53,445 bases of DNA from Lachnospiraceae bacterium (GCA_015057515.1 SVED01000007.1:1-53445); one strand, 5' to 3'; shown: positions 1 to 9,878, counted from the stretch's first letter. Numbers and translations are program-made. The notes: generated from the letters alone by a model not told the origin.

Positions 1-1464
1 TGTTGTGTTAGCTTCCTCGTCACCCTGAGCAAGCTGCTCCTCCTGAGCCTTGAAACGTTCTCTTTGGTCGATTGGGTCGTTAAGCTCTGAGTATGCGTTA
101 CACATCTCCCAGCCATTCATAAAGAGTTCGAAACGCTCAACCTTATTTGGATCATCTGGTTTCTTCTTAGTAAGTGGAGAAATCTCAATTGGGTGATCCA
201 TAACAAATGTAGGCTGAATAAGGTGCTCCTCTACAAACTCCTCGAAGAAGAGATTAAGGATGTCACCCTTCTTGTGTCTATCTTCAAACTCTACATGCTT
301 TTCCTTTGCGATGGCACGTGCCTCTTCAAGAGTCTTAATCTCATCGAAGTCAACTCCTGCGTACTGCTTAACTGCCTCTGTCATAGTAATTCTTGCAAAA
401 GGCTTACCGAGATCCATCTCTATGCCATTGTAAGTAATAGTTGTAGTACCAAGAACCTCCTGGGCAACATATCTAAACATATTCTCAGTAAGGTCCATCA
501 TTCCATTGTAATCTGTATATGCCTGATAAAGCTCCATAAGAGTAAACTCTGGGTTATGTCTTGTGTCAAGTCCCTCGTTACGGAATACTCTACCAATCTC
601 ATATACTCTCTCAAGACCACCTACGATAAGTCTCTTAAGGTAAAGCTCAAGTGATATACGAAGCTTGAAATCCTCACCTAAAGCGTTGAAATGTGTCTCG
701 AAAGGTCTTGCTGCTGCACCACCTGCATTTGAAACAAGCATAGGTGTCTCTACCTCAAGGAAGTTCTCTCCCGCAAGGTACTTTCTAATAGCAGCTATAA
801 TCTTAGAACGATTGATAAATGTTTTCTTGCTTTCTTCATTCATAATAAGATCCACATATCTCTGACGATAACGTGTATCTGTATCTGTTAAGCCGTGGAA
901 CTTCTCTGGAAGAATCTGTAAGCTCTTTGAAAGAAGTGTCAATTCCTCTGCATGAATGGATATCTCACCTGTCTTAGTTCTAAATATATATCCCTTGATA
1001 CCATAGATATCACCGATATCTGACTTCTTGAAATCAGCATATACTTCTTCACCAACTGCATCTCTCGCTACGTAAACCTGAATCTTACCTTTGATATCCT
1101 GAATATTGCAAAACGAAGCCTTGCCCATAACACGCTTGAACATCATACGTCCGGCAATTGATACCTTGATAGGGTCTGCGTCCATAATGCTTCTTCGCTC
1201 ATTGTAATCTGCATTGAGAATATCCTTTGCCTCCTCCTCAGACATACCCTCTGTGGAAGGTGCAACTCTTCCGGCCAAAAGTTTAGCCTCGTGAGCGTCA
1301 TACAAATCTCTCACCTCATCTGTGTGATGAGTCTGATCATACTTTGTAATCTCGAATGGATCCTTGCCTGCATCCTGTAAATTCTGCAGCTTTTCTCTTC
1401 TAACCTTTATAAGCTGATTAACATCCTGCTGCTTGTTATGATTGTTATTATTATTGTCAGCCAC
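1..1464 (-). CDS. lysS: Lysyl-tRNA synthetase, class II (3' end beyond window)
   Basis: Charges tRNA-Lys with lysine in the cytosol. About 488 codons are visible on the minus strand with no stop before the window edge, so the C-terminus (class II motif 3 region) is missing. The visible C-terminal part carries the class II signature AYSELNDPIDQRERF near the edge, and the N-terminal half reads as the OB-fold anticodon-binding domain (IKVSIAGRMMFKRVMGKASF). I place the start at the GTG at 1464: it is preceded by an AGAGAG-type ribosome site and followed by an Asn-rich tail (VADNNNNNHNK) before the conserved domain. It lies 27 bp downstream of greA and is probably cotranscribed from the greA promoter. 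Identification is firm; the start codon is less certain because there is no ATG alternative near it. Confidence 0.93.
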   Translation of the reverse strand, partial: MADNNNNNHNKQQDVNQLIKVRREKLQNLQDAGKDPFEITKYDQTHHTDEVRDLYDAHEAKLLAGRVAPSTEGMSEEEAKDILNADYNERRSIMDADPIKVSIAGRMMFKRVMGKASFCNIQDIKGKIQVYVARDAVGEEVYADFKKSDIGDIYGIKGYIFRTKTGEISIHAEELTLLSKSLQILPEKFHGLTDTDTRYRQRYVDLIMNEESKKTFINRSKIIAAIRKYLAGENFLEVETPMLVSNAGGAAARPFETHFNALGEDFKLRISLELYLKRLIVGGLERVYEIGRVFRNEGLDTRHNPEFTLMELYQAYTDYNGMMDLTENMFRYVAQEVLGTTTITYNGIEMDLGKPFARITMTEAVKQYAGVDFDEIKTLEEARAIAKEKHVEFEDRHKKGDILNLFFEEFVEEHLIQPTFVMDHPIEISPLTKKKPDDPNKVERFELFMNGWEMCNAYSELNDPIDQRERFKAQEEQLAQGDEEANTT

Positions 1465-1491
1465 TGTTATATCTCTCTTTCTGCCTTATTA

Positions 1492-1971
1492 TTAGCTTCT
1501 CTTTATCTCGAGAACCTTGTACTCAAATGTTCCATCTGGAGCGTCTACCATAACAACATCTCCAACCTTCTTCTTCATAAGCTTTTCGCCTAAAGGTGAC
1601 TCGTTTGAAATTTTGCCCTTTAAGATGTCTGCCTCAGTTGAACCTACAATCTTGTATGTTACTTCTTCCTTCATATCAGCGTCGTATAAAACAACCTCTG
1701 AACCAAAGTTGATAGTATCCTTATCAAATTCGTCCTCGTCGATAACCTCTGCGTTCTTGAGAATCTTCTCGATTTCTTCGATTCTTGCCTCTATATCACG
1801 CTGCTCATCCTTGGCTGCATCGTACTCAGCGTTCTCAGATAAGTCTCCCTGCTCTCTAGCTTCTTTTATCTTCTGAGCAACTTCCTGACGTTTGTTTACT
1901 TTTAATTCCTGTAACTCATCTTCCAATTTTTTAAGACCTTCGTAGGTCAAAATGTTTTTCTTCTCTGCCAT
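1492..1971 (-). CDS. greA: Transcription elongation factor GreA
   Basis: GreA binds the secondary channel of RNA polymerase and stimulates cleavage of backtracked transcripts. The 159-residue length is standard. Residues 1-75 form the antiparallel coiled coil, with the acidic tip GDLSENAEYDAAKDEQ at about 42-57; the rest is the FKBP-like domain with the conserved SPLGEKLMKKKVGD near 125-138. The start is supported by an AAAGGG site 8 bases upstream. A near-perfect sigma-A promoter lies 60 bp upstream, and lysS follows closely. Nothing unusual. Confidence 0.97.
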   Translation of the reverse strand: MAEKKNILTYEGLKKLEDELQELKVNKRQEVAQKIKEAREQGDLSENAEYDAAKDEQRDIEARIEEIEKILKNAEVIDEDEFDKDTINFGSEVVLYDADMKEEVTYKIVGSTEADILKGKISNESPLGEKLMKKKVGDVVMVDAPDGTFEYKVLEIKRS

Positions 1972-2031
1972 TTTGTTTGCCCTTTCTTAACACAAAATAT
2001 TTGCCCACTGTAAGTGGACATAGTTTCCACA

Positions 2032-2060
2032 ATTATACATTAGGTTTTTTCCATTGTCAA
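2032..2060 (-). promoter_or_regulatory. Sigma-A promoter for greA-lysS
   Basis: On the minus strand TTGACA (2055-2060), a 17-base spacer and TATAAT (2032-2037) match the consensus exactly. Transcription should start near 2025. The leader contains a short GTCCACTTACAGTGGGC hairpin of unknown relevance. Confidence 0.85.
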
Positions 2061-2079
2061 ATATAGGTTTTTCAAGGAT

Positions 2080-2772
2080 TTAGTCCTTATCGTTGGTCAC
2101 GTCACCGTTCCCTGTAAGGTCAATCTTTCCACCCATAACAGAAGCATCCGGTTTAAATATAGTCACGAGAAAGTCTTTTCCTATTGCCAAGAACTCTCTA
2201 ATGTCTCTGCCTGTTTGCCCACTATAGTTTATATCCTCTGCTGCCACTCCATATACCTCTATACCAAGCTTCATACCAATATATACAGCCCTGTGCAAAT
2301 GATACTCCTGTGTAACCACTATAATCTTGTCAGCTCCGAATATTTCCTTTGCCCTTAAAAAACTCTCATAAGTAGAAAAACCCGCGTGATCCATAAATAT
2401 ATCCGAGGATGCCACCCCCTGATCTTTTGCATAATTTTTCATAACATTAACTTCGTCATAATAGACACCACCATGGTCGCCACTCATAAGAAGCTTCGGA
2501 GCACAACCTTCATAGTAAAGCTCTACACCTCTTTTAAGTCTATCCTCAAGCATAGGACTAGGTGTATCCCCGTTTGTAACAGATGCCCCAAGAACCAAGA
2601 TGCAATCAACATCTTCCAGCTCCTTCGCCTCCTTTACTGTTATTATGTTATCAGCTACAGTCTTTTTTACGTATATATTTGTACCTACAAAAAATACCAC
2701 TGTCACTATTATGAAGGCAAGGATAAATATGAGTATTCTTCCTGCTACCTTGAATAGTTTTTTGTCTTTCAT
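2080..2772 (-). CDS. SanA/YdcF-like DUF218 membrane protein
   Basis: A 230-residue protein with one N-terminal membrane segment (about 10-32) and an extracytoplasmic DUF218 domain. Family motifs visible: CILVLGASV near 57-65, LEDRLKRGVELY near 75-86, LMSGDHGG near 94-101 and VVTQEYHLHRAVYIG near 150-165. E. coli SanA affects envelope permeability to vancomycin at high temperature; a molecular activity has not been established for most of the family, so the exact role here is unknown. The tail (after about 215) is a polar, Asp/Asn-rich stretch. Its ribosome site (GGAAATAAT) is weak. It follows glgB on the same strand, but a long hairpin separates them. Confidence 0.8.
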   Translation of the reverse strand: MKDKKLFKVAGRILIFILAFIIVTVVFFVGTNIYVKKTVADNIITVKEAKELEDVDCILVLGASVTNGDTPSPMLEDRLKRGVELYYEGCAPKLLMSGDHGGVYYDEVNVMKNYAKDQGVASSDIFMDHAGFSTYESFLRAKEIFGADKIIVVTQEYHLHRAVYIGMKLGIEVYGVAAEDINYSGQTGRDIREFLAIGKDFLVTIFKPDASVMGGKIDLTGNGDVTNDKD

Positions 2773-2797
2773 ATTATTTCCAACCCATCCTACAAAC

Positions 2798-2844
2798 CAT
2801 ATGGGGCTTTTTGTGTGTCACTGCTCCACAAAAAACCCCATATG
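2798..2844 (-). terminator. Long hairpin between glgB and the DUF218 gene
   Basis: CATATGGGG at 2798-2806 pairs with CCCCATATG at 2836-2844, and the stem continues inward through T-rich and A-rich arms with a loop of about 10 bases. It lies 40 bp past the glgB stop. No clear U-run follows on the minus strand, so its efficiency as an intrinsic terminator is uncertain. Confidence 0.5.
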
Positions 2845-2883
2845 CTGTATATTTCTTGTTGTGATGTATATATTTACATCAAT

Positions 2884-5112
2884 CTATTTTTTATCTACGT
2901 AATCGTACTTAAATACCATTACTGAAAGTGGTGGAATAGTGAGACTCACTGAGTAGTCCATACGGTCGCAACGCTGATTAATCGCCTGCACAACTCCATT
3001 TACTCTGCCTTGTCCACCAAACTCCTCTGCATCGGAGTTAAGTATCTCTTCGTACTTAGTAAGACAAGGTGCACCAACCATATGAGTTGTTCTCTCAACC
3101 GGAACAAAGTTGCATACAAACATAAGTTGCTCCTTTGATGTCTTACCCCTTCTAATAAATGCTACAATACCATCCTCAGCATCATCACACTTAATCCATT
3201 CAAATCCTACTGGTTCGTTGTCATTGTAGTACATTGCATCATAGGTAGTATAGATATTGTTAAGTGCTTTTACAAAGTTTTGCATCTTGCTGTGAAGTGG
3301 CTGGTCAAGTAAAAACCAGTCCAAACTTCTTGCCTCACTCCACTCCCTAAGCTGAGCAAATTCCTGACCCATGAAAAGAAGCTTCTTTCCAGGATGTCCA
3401 TACATAAAACCATAAGCCGCTCTAAGGTTTGCAAACTTGTCCACCTCAAAGCCTGGCATCTTGTTGAGCATTGAACACTTAAGATGTACAACCTCATCAT
3501 GAGATATAACCAGTATGTAGTTTTCTGAGTATGTATATGTCAAACTAAATGTCAATCTGTTGTGGTTAAATGATCTGAAGTATGGATCCAGCTTCATATA
3601 CTCTAAGAAGTCATTCATCCAACCCATATTCCATTTAAAGAGGAAACCAAGTCCCTTAAATGCAGCTGGTGCAGTAACTCCTGCCCAGGCTGTTGATTCT
3701 TCTGCGATAAGATATGCTCCCGGATTACGCTCCTCCATAACACTGTTAATATTCTGTAAAAGTGCTATAGCATCGTAATTCTCATTTCCACCATCCTTAT
3801 TTGGTAACCACTGCCCATCCTGCTTACCATAATCTAAGTAAAGCATAGATGCCACCGCATCAACTCGAAGAGCATCTATATGGAACTTCTCTACCCAGAA
3901 TAATGCATTTGCAGTAAGGAAGTTTGCAACCTCTGTTCTACCATAATCAAATATATATGTTCCCCAGTCAGGGTGTTCTCCTCTTCTGGAATCCGCATGC
4001 TCATAAAGTGGCATACCATCAAATCTTCCAAGACCATGGGCATCTCTTGGGAAATGGGCAGGAACCCAGTCAAGAATAACACCTATATTAATTGAATGCA
4101 TATAATCCACAAAGTACATAAAATCTTCTGGGGTACCATATCTGCTGGTTGGAGCGTAGTAATTGGTTACCTGATATCCCCATGAACCATCAAATGGATA
4201 CTCTGCAACACCCATAATCTCAATATGAGTATACCCCATATCCTTAACGTAAGCACCTAACTGCTTTGCCATCTCTCTGTAATTATAGAAACCGAAGTCT
4301 GAATCCTCAATCTCCTTTTTCCAAGATCCCAAATGGACCTCATAAATGGACATAGGTTGTTTCAGTCTGTCAACTCTGGAGTACTTGTTCCTATTTGTTA
4401 TCCATTCTGTATCTTTCCATTTGTAGTTTCTAAGGTCTGCCACCACGTTAGCATTATCAGGTCTAACCTGTGCCTGATTGCCATATGGATCAGCCTTAAA
4501 TAAAATATCTCCTGTACGGGTAAGTATCTGGAACTTATATACTGCTCCCGGCATAACGTCAGGGATGAAGAGTTCATATATACCTGATGCTGGATGAATC
4601 TGCATTGGGTTTAGGGCTCCGTCCCACATATTGAAATCTCCCACAACGCTGACTCTTCTTGCATTTGGGGCCCAAACTGCAAAATATGTACCCTTCACAC
4701 CGTCAATAGTCATAGGGTGGGCACCCAATTTTTCATATATGTCATAATTTTTACCTTCCGCAAATAGATAAACATCATAATCTGTTATAATTGAATCAAA
4801 GGCATAACAGTCAGCCGAAGTCACTGTGCTGCCATCATGATACTCAGTCACGAAACGATACTTATTTCCTTTGAACTTTTTCTTTTCAAAGAATATTCCG
4901 TAAAAGCCCTCTCCTAAGGCTTCCATAGGAATAGGATTTTTGCCTGTTGTTGAGGCAACAGCCACTGATTTTGAATGTGGTTTGTATGCAGTTATAACCT
5001 GTCCTTCACCATAATCATGAACTCCAAGCAAATGTTTAGGTGCATTTATCTGCCCCTTTATGAGTTCATCATACAAAACCCAGTTGACCCAGTTTTCTAA
5101 TCTTTTTTTCAT
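2884..5112 (-). CDS. glgB: 1,4-alpha-glucan branching enzyme
   Basis: Introduces alpha-1,6 branches into glycogen (GH13). The 742-residue protein has an N-terminal CBM48-type module (YFAVWAPNARRVSVVGDFNMW), then the catalytic barrel. Catalytic residues are recognisable: Asp about 418 in LRVDAVASM, Glu about 468 in IAEESTAW and Asp about 539 in ISHDEVVH; the C-terminal beta domain follows. The start at 5112 (MKKRLENW) is chosen because GGAGG lies just upstream; the reading frame extends 26 codons further but into the intergenic region. It is 19 bp downstream of a DUF1461-like gene, so the two probably share a promoter. No other glycogen genes are in the window. Confidence 0.96.
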   Translation of the reverse strand: MKKRLENWVNWVLYDELIKGQINAPKHLLGVHDYGEGQVITAYKPHSKSVAVASTTGKNPIPMEALGEGFYGIFFEKKKFKGNKYRFVTEYHDGSTVTSADCYAFDSIITDYDVYLFAEGKNYDIYEKLGAHPMTIDGVKGTYFAVWAPNARRVSVVGDFNMWDGALNPMQIHPASGIYELFIPDVMPGAVYKFQILTRTGDILFKADPYGNQAQVRPDNANVVADLRNYKWKDTEWITNRNKYSRVDRLKQPMSIYEVHLGSWKKEIEDSDFGFYNYREMAKQLGAYVKDMGYTHIEIMGVAEYPFDGSWGYQVTNYYAPTSRYGTPEDFMYFVDYMHSINIGVILDWVPAHFPRDAHGLGRFDGMPLYEHADSRRGEHPDWGTYIFDYGRTEVANFLTANALFWVEKFHIDALRVDAVASMLYLDYGKQDGQWLPNKDGGNENYDAIALLQNINSVMEERNPGAYLIAEESTAWAGVTAPAAFKGLGFLFKWNMGWMNDFLEYMKLDPYFRSFNHNRLTFSLTYTYSENYILVISHDEVVHLKCSMLNKMPGFEVDKFANLRAAYGFMYGHPGKKLLFMGQEFAQLREWSEARSLDWFLLDQPLHSKMQNFVKALNNIYTTYDAMYYNDNEPVGFEWIKCDDAEDGIVAFIRRGKTSKEQLMFVCNFVPVERTTHMVGAPCLTKYEEILNSDAEEFGGQGRVNGVVQAINQRCDRMDYSVSLTIPPLSVMVFKYDYVDKK

Positions 5113-5131
5113 CCCCGACCTCCGTATATTA

Positions 5132-5797
5132 TTAGAATCTATGTGGTCGCCCACAATATTGTATAAACCATCTAACCAATACCATAGCAAGTATTAGTAT
5201 AAATACTATCAAAATGTATGCCAACAGTAAAATTCTGGCAAAGTCCGGTGGCAACATACCAATCAATATATCTCCCTCAGCAAAAAAGTTGTAATCACCT
5301 TTCAGTATCATATTTTTAAGCCCAAACAAGGTTCCTTCCTTGGACATAAAAATCACAAAAACTTGTATCACCGTAAAGAAAGCTGATAACAACCCTCCGT
5401 ATAAAAGTGGTTTGTACAACCTCCTCTTTGACAACTCGTAAAAGCACTTGATACCACCTATAAAACTAATAACAACTACTATCCATGCCAGCCTGTAATA
5501 AAACTTAAGCTGGTTAAGTTTTTCCACGTTGTTCTTGGATATAGGATATCCCGAAAACTCTATATCACCACCGAAAAATGTGGAAAATCCTTCCGCCATA
5601 TGTTCGTAGTTAAGCTGTGCCTCAAAGGAAGATAAAACATTGTCCCCTTGTCCTTGTTCCTCTAAAGTATCTATATAGTTGTCATAGCACCTGACATATA
5701 TACTTCTGTTTTTAGATAATATAATCAAAGCTGCACTAACAATAAATGCCGCCACACAAAGGCTGGCTAGTACCTGATATAATGTGTATCTGTTCAT
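5132..5797 (-). CDS. DUF1461/TIGR01906-like integral membrane protein
   Basis: A protein of about 221 residues with a membrane segment near 8-30, a long extracytoplasmic loop (about 31-110), two central segments and a last one at the C-terminus (ILLLAYILIVFILILAMVLV). This topology and the Gly/Phe-rich loop resemble the DUF1461 family, whose function is unknown. The start at 5797 (MNRYTLYQ) is preferred over an upstream GTG at 5854, because a good sigma-A promoter (TTTACA-17-TACAAT at 5835-5863) overlaps that GTG. The gene sits immediately before glgB. The family call is moderate. Confidence 0.65.
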   Translation of the reverse strand: MNRYTLYQVLASLCVAAFIVSAALIILSKNRSIYVRCYDNYIDTLEEQGQGDNVLSSFEAQLNYEHMAEGFSTFFGGDIEFSGYPISKNNVEKLNQLKFYYRLAWIVVVISFIGGIKCFYELSKRRLYKPLLYGGLLSAFFTVIQVFVIFMSKEGTLFGLKNMILKGDYNFFAEGDILIGMLPPDFARILLLAYILIVFILILAMVLVRWFIQYCGRPHRF

Positions 5798-5834
5798 AAT
5801 CAATATTCCATAAAAATAATCTATAATCCATTGT

Positions 5835-5863
5835 ATTGTACCATTTTTAAACACCTGTGTAAA
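5835..5863 (-). promoter_or_regulatory. Promoter for DUF1461-like gene and glgB
   Basis: On the minus strand TTTACA (5858-5863), 17 bases, TACAAT (5835-5840). It places transcription start around 5828, upstream of the preferred ATG at 5797 and inside the longer open frame, which argues against the GTG start at 5854. Confidence 0.65.
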
Positions 5864-5887
5864 GCAACCATTTCTATGAGTTTTTCC

Positions 5888-5916
5888 TTGATATAAATCC
5901 TTACATAGACTATAAT
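5888..5916 (+). promoter_or_regulatory. Promoter for the GGDEF/EAL gene
   Basis: TTGATA (5888-5893), 17-base spacer, TATAAT (5911-5916), followed by a short leader and an AAGGGGGG ribosome site. Divergent from the glgB-side promoter, with only about 25 bp between the two -35 boxes. Confidence 0.75.
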
Positions 5917-5938
5917 TATCTTATATGAGGTAAGGGGG

Positions 5939-8900
5939 GTGACCATCTTGGCATCTACTAATTTTGTTAACGGAAATGATGTTGCAACCTTTGTCCTTGA
6001 GACAAATGCACCATACAATATTCTAGATTTTGATCAAGGTCTATGTAATATGACCGGATATTCTCCAAGAGAGTTATCCCGCAAGATATGCACCCTTGAT
6101 AATCTCCTCTATGTAGAGGATTTCGCAGAGGCCATCGCCTCTATTAACTATCAACTTAGTATATCAAACCTAATAAGTGTACAGCACAGAATTGTTACCA
6201 AGAGTGGTAATGTTCTCACTGTTTTATGTAATGGTCAGGCTTTTTCTTTAAACGACGGGCGTGATGTGCTTCAGTGCGTCTTTACAGATATCACCAACCT
6301 TGAATCTGCTGCCAGCGAAACTGCAAAGGCAAAGACAGATCTTGAAATGTTTGCAAACACTGTTCCTAGTGGTGTAAGTAAGCATCTTTTAGACAATAAC
6401 CTTACCCTTACCTGGGCAAACAATTATTTCTATGATATGTGCGGGTACACCCCTTCCGAATACAAAAAGCAATACGGCAAAAGCACCCTTCCTATAGTTT
6501 TAGGGGAAGATTTAGCCATAGTTATAGATGCTTTGGCAGACCTCACCGAGGACTCTCAATCCATCATTCTAAATTTCCGTATTAAATGTGCTGATGACAG
6601 TATCAAATGGGTAAATGCCATATTTGCTCGTTCCGGAGACACTTCAGAAGGTTTCCCTGTTGTCAACTTAGTTATGTCTGATATTACCAACCTTAAGATT
6701 GCCGAGATGAAAGCTATGTTAGAGGAACAAAAATACCTCATCATCTCTGACATATCCGAGGAATTGCCATATGAGTACGATATTGCTGAGGATGTTATTA
6801 CTTTTGCAGAAAAATTCAACCACATATTTGAGGGTTCATCCATCATTGAGCATCCTTCCATCAATATGGTTAAGGAGGCCTTGGTTTCCTATGATACAAA
6901 AGACGCCTTAGAAGAGCTTTTTGAATTGGCAAGGCTGGGTTCACAGTACCACTCCACCGAGTTTAAACTCAATACCAAAAACGGTGGTTACCAGTGGTAT
7001 TTTTCCACCTTCTCAACTATCTTTGATGAGGACGGAAACCCTATCCGAGTAGTGGGACTACTCCGAAATATACACACTCAAAAGGTAGAACAGCAAAAGC
7101 TTCTCACCAAAGCAGAGACCGACCTTATGACCGGTCTCCTCAACAAGGCCACTACGGAAAGTCGAATCAAGTCTCACTTAAGAGAACTTAACGGAAACAA
7201 CTACAATGTACTAATGTTAGTTGATATAGATGATTTCAAGAACATTAACGACACCTACGGCCATCTAAAGGGTGATGAGGTTATTATTGATATTGCCAAT
7301 GCCCTACAGGCTATTACCGGTGAATATGACCTAGCCGGTCGACTTGGTGGTGATGAGTTCTGTGTATACTTCAGCAATCTTTTAGACACACAGGTTGCCT
7401 GTGAAAAAGCAGACTTGGTTGCAAACAGACTTAGAGAGTTATACCCAGGTGGTGACTCTTGCAAGGTGACTCTCAGTATTGGTATTGCTACAACCAAGGA
7501 GCAAATTCCTTACAACGTACTACTCGAAAATGCGGACACTGCTCTTTATCAGGCAAAACTAAACGGCAAGAATTGTTATTACTGCTACCAAGAGGACATG
7601 GAACGTGGCAACTACCGAAATGACCGTGGTGCAGCAAAGAATATTGAATCCACAGAAGATAAACTCGTCAACGATTTGTTAAGCTCTCTTTTCGGAAGCA
7701 CTAACACCTATAGTGCCATCGAAAAAGCCCTTGCTTCCATTGGTGAATACTATGATATTGACAAGATAAGCATCTGGGAATATGGCTTTAACAAGAGCTT
7801 CGTTGATTGCACTCATCAGTGGTGTCGTCAGGGTATTCCTAACGACAGGGCTCTATGTCAGCACACACCTGCCGCAGTCCTTGAGGAATTAGATGCCATG
7901 AATACTGACGGAATTGTTTACTCCTCTGACACATCACTTATTAAACTCAATTCCTCCAGCATGAATCCACTTTCTATGGGCGTAAAACGACTTATTCAAT
8001 CCCAAATTGTCCTAAACGGCAAAAACATCGGCTACATAAGTTTTTACTCTATGGATGGCAATAGTAGTTGGTCAACCGACACCTTATCTACTTTTAAGGT
8101 ATTATTCAAAATAATTGCAGAAGCAGTTTGTTCAAAGCAGAGCCAGAAAACTCTTTCCTTACTTAGAGAGGATACCATTAACACCTTCAATCTTGTACAG
8201 AATCCTATCGTTATTGTGGATAGAGATTCCTACGAGGTTATGTACTTTAATGATGTAGCTTTGGACTACTATCCTTCTCTTATGCTAAATGGCAAGTGCT
8301 ACAGTTGTATGTATCAAGAGGGACGACCATGTAGCGATTGTCCAGCTCACAAACTAAATAGCAATGCACCAACCAAGTGCACAAAACACAACAAAACTTT
8401 AGACGAAATGTTTGATGTATATCTTTCTCCTATCAAGTGGAGCGAGGGTAGTAATTCCTTTATCATATCTGCCGGTGCCCACAAGCAAACCAAGTCCGAA
8501 AGACTCAAACAGGAGATTGAGCAAAATCTCACAATAGAGAAAAAGATTGCCGAGGCTTCCTACAAGGATATTGTCACTGGCTATGGCAACTTCGAGAAAT
8601 TCAAGATTGATGCCGGAGACATATTAGCCGAAAACCCTGACACAGACTATGTTATGTTCTACTTCAACATAAAGAACTTTAAGTACATCAATGAAACCTA
8701 TGGCCACAGTATAGGAGACAGAACCCTCAAAACTGTTGCCGATGTATTAAGTAAATATCTGGGAGAGCAGGAAACCTTTGCCCGTGTAATAAGCGACACT
8801 TACATTATGCTTATTCATTACAAAAGTAAGGATGGTTTTATGACCACCTTTACCAATATCAAAAACGAAATTCACGATGCATGTCGAACCATTCAGGATA

Positions 8901-9850
8901 GATTTATCGTAGACTTTGTTACCGGCATACTCATCATTGACGAAACAATGCATAGCTACAGCATCAATCGTTTGGTAGACAGAGCTATGATGGCCGCAAA
9001 GTCTGTAGATTTCTCTATGGGTATTTCCTATGCCTTCTACGACGACGAGTATCACAAAAAGGTTCTCAACGAAGCACAGATTGAAAACAGCATGCATGGT
9101 GCTTTAGCGAACAACGAGTTTTCCGCTTATGTACAGCCGAAATACGACATATTAACCAATGGCTTAATCGGTGGTGAGCTTCTTGTAAGATGGATTTCTC
9201 CTTCCAAGGGATTTTTGGAGCCCGCAGCATTTATACCTTCCTTCGAGAAGAACGGTTTTATATACCAAATTGACTGTTTTATGCTAGAACAGGCTTGTAT
9301 TTCCCTTAGAAAATATTTGAATAACGATATATATGCTTTACCATTTTCAGTTAACCTTTCACGTATTACTCTGGCCAACCCAGAGTTTCTAAACAAGGTT
9401 CAGGAAATTATGGACAAGTACTATATACCTCATAGATACATTGAGTTTGAGATTACAGAAAGCATCTTCTCCGAGAACTATTCACAGATGATAGATGTTT
9501 TACGCAAATTAAAGGAAATGGACTTCCTCATCAATATGGATGATTTTGGTACTGGTTACTCATCTCTTACTCTCCTTAAGGATTTGCCTATTGACGTTAT
9601 AAAGCTAGATCATGACTTCCTGTCTCGTTCTGCTGCCAACGACAAAAACGCTACCTGTATTTTAAAAAGCATCATAGATATGGCTCATGCTTTGGACATA
9701 AGAGTTGTAAGTGAAGGTATTGAAACTCCTGAGCAATTAGATATGCTTAAATCCATAAACTGCGAAATTGGACAGGGTTTCCTCTTTGCCAAGCCAATGC
9801 CTATTGAAGATTATGACAAACTCATAAAAGAATACTCTCAACCTAGCTAG
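5939..9850 (+). CDS. Multidomain PAS/GGDEF/GAF/PAS/EAL cyclic-di-GMP protein
   Basis: Predicted to make and/or break cyclic di-GMP. Order in 1303 residues: three PAS-like domains (about 10-120, 130-260, 270-395), a GGDEF domain with intact RLGGDEF near 469, a GAF-like region (about 570-735), a PAS-like domain (about 750-850) with an unusual Cys cluster (KCYSC, RPCSDC, TKCTKH), a degenerate GGDEF (RVISDTYI near 949) and a C-terminal EAL domain. EAL residues look intact: GGELLVRW near 1078, SVNLSR, FEITES, DDFGTGYSS near 1200, IKLD, VSEGIE and GQGFLFAKPM. No RxxD inhibitory site precedes the first GGDEF. No membrane segments, so cytoplasmic. The start may be GTG 5939 or TTG 5948; AAGGGGGG fits the latter. 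Confidence 0.93.
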   Translation: MTILASTNFVNGNDVATFVLETNAPYNILDFDQGLCNMTGYSPRELSRKICTLDNLLYVEDFAEAIASINYQLSISNLISVQHRIVTKSGNVLTVLCNGQAFSLNDGRDVLQCVFTDITNLESAASETAKAKTDLEMFANTVPSGVSKHLLDNNLTLTWANNYFYDMCGYTPSEYKKQYGKSTLPIVLGEDLAIVIDALADLTEDSQSIILNFRIKCADDSIKWVNAIFARSGDTSEGFPVVNLVMSDITNLKIAEMKAMLEEQKYLIISDISEELPYEYDIAEDVITFAEKFNHIFEGSSIIEHPSINMVKEALVSYDTKDALEELFELARLGSQYHSTEFKLNTKNGGYQWYFSTFSTIFDEDGNPIRVVGLLRNIHTQKVEQQKLLTKAETDLMTGLLNKATTESRIKSHLRELNGNNYNVLMLVDIDDFKNINDTYGHLKGDEVIIDIANALQAITGEYDLAGRLGGDEFCVYFSNLLDTQVACEKADLVANRLRELYPGGDSCKVTLSIGIATTKEQIPYNVLLENADTALYQAKLNGKNCYYCYQEDMERGNYRNDRGAAKNIESTEDKLVNDLLSSLFGSTNTYSAIEKALASIGEYYDIDKISIWEYGFNKSFVDCTHQWCRQGIPNDRALCQHTPAAVLEELDAMNTDGIVYSSDTSLIKLNSSSMNPLSMGVKRLIQSQIVLNGKNIGYISFYSMDGNSSWSTDTLSTFKVLFKIIAEAVCSKQSQKTLSLLREDTINTFNLVQNPIVIVDRDSYEVMYFNDVALDYYPSLMLNGKCYSCMYQEGRPCSDCPAHKLNSNAPTKCTKHNKTLDEMFDVYLSPIKWSEGSNSFIISAGAHKQTKSERLKQEIEQNLTIEKKIAEASYKDIVTGYGNFEKFKIDAGDILAENPDTDYVMFYFNIKNFKYINETYGHSIGDRTLKTVADVLSKYLGEQETFARVISDTYIMLIHYKSKDGFMTTFTNIKNEIHDACRTIQDRFIVDFVTGILIIDETMHSYSINRLVDRAMMAAKSVDFSMGISYAFYDDEYHKKVLNEAQIENSMHGALANNEFSAYVQPKYDILTNGLIGGELLVRWISPSKGFLEPAAFIPSFEKNGFIYQIDCFMLEQACISLRKYLNNDIYALPFSVNLSRITLANPEFLNKVQEIMDKYYIPHRYIEFEITESIFSENYSQMIDVLRKLKEMDFLINMDDFGTGYSSLTLLKDLPIDVIKLDHDFLSRSAANDKNATCILKSIIDMAHALDIRVVSEGIETPEQLDMLKSINCEIGQGFLFAKPMPIEDYDKLIKEYSQPS

Positions 9851-9878
9851 GATTTTTTCATATTTTTTGTCAAAAGTA

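Noticed and set aside
193-865. Open frames on the plus strand opposite lysS
   Set aside because: Antisense to a clear lysyl-tRNA synthetase; composition is not protein-like.
5798-5854. Longer N-terminus of the DUF1461-like protein from GTG 5854
   Set aside because: A promoter overlaps this GTG, so it would lie upstream of or at the transcription start.
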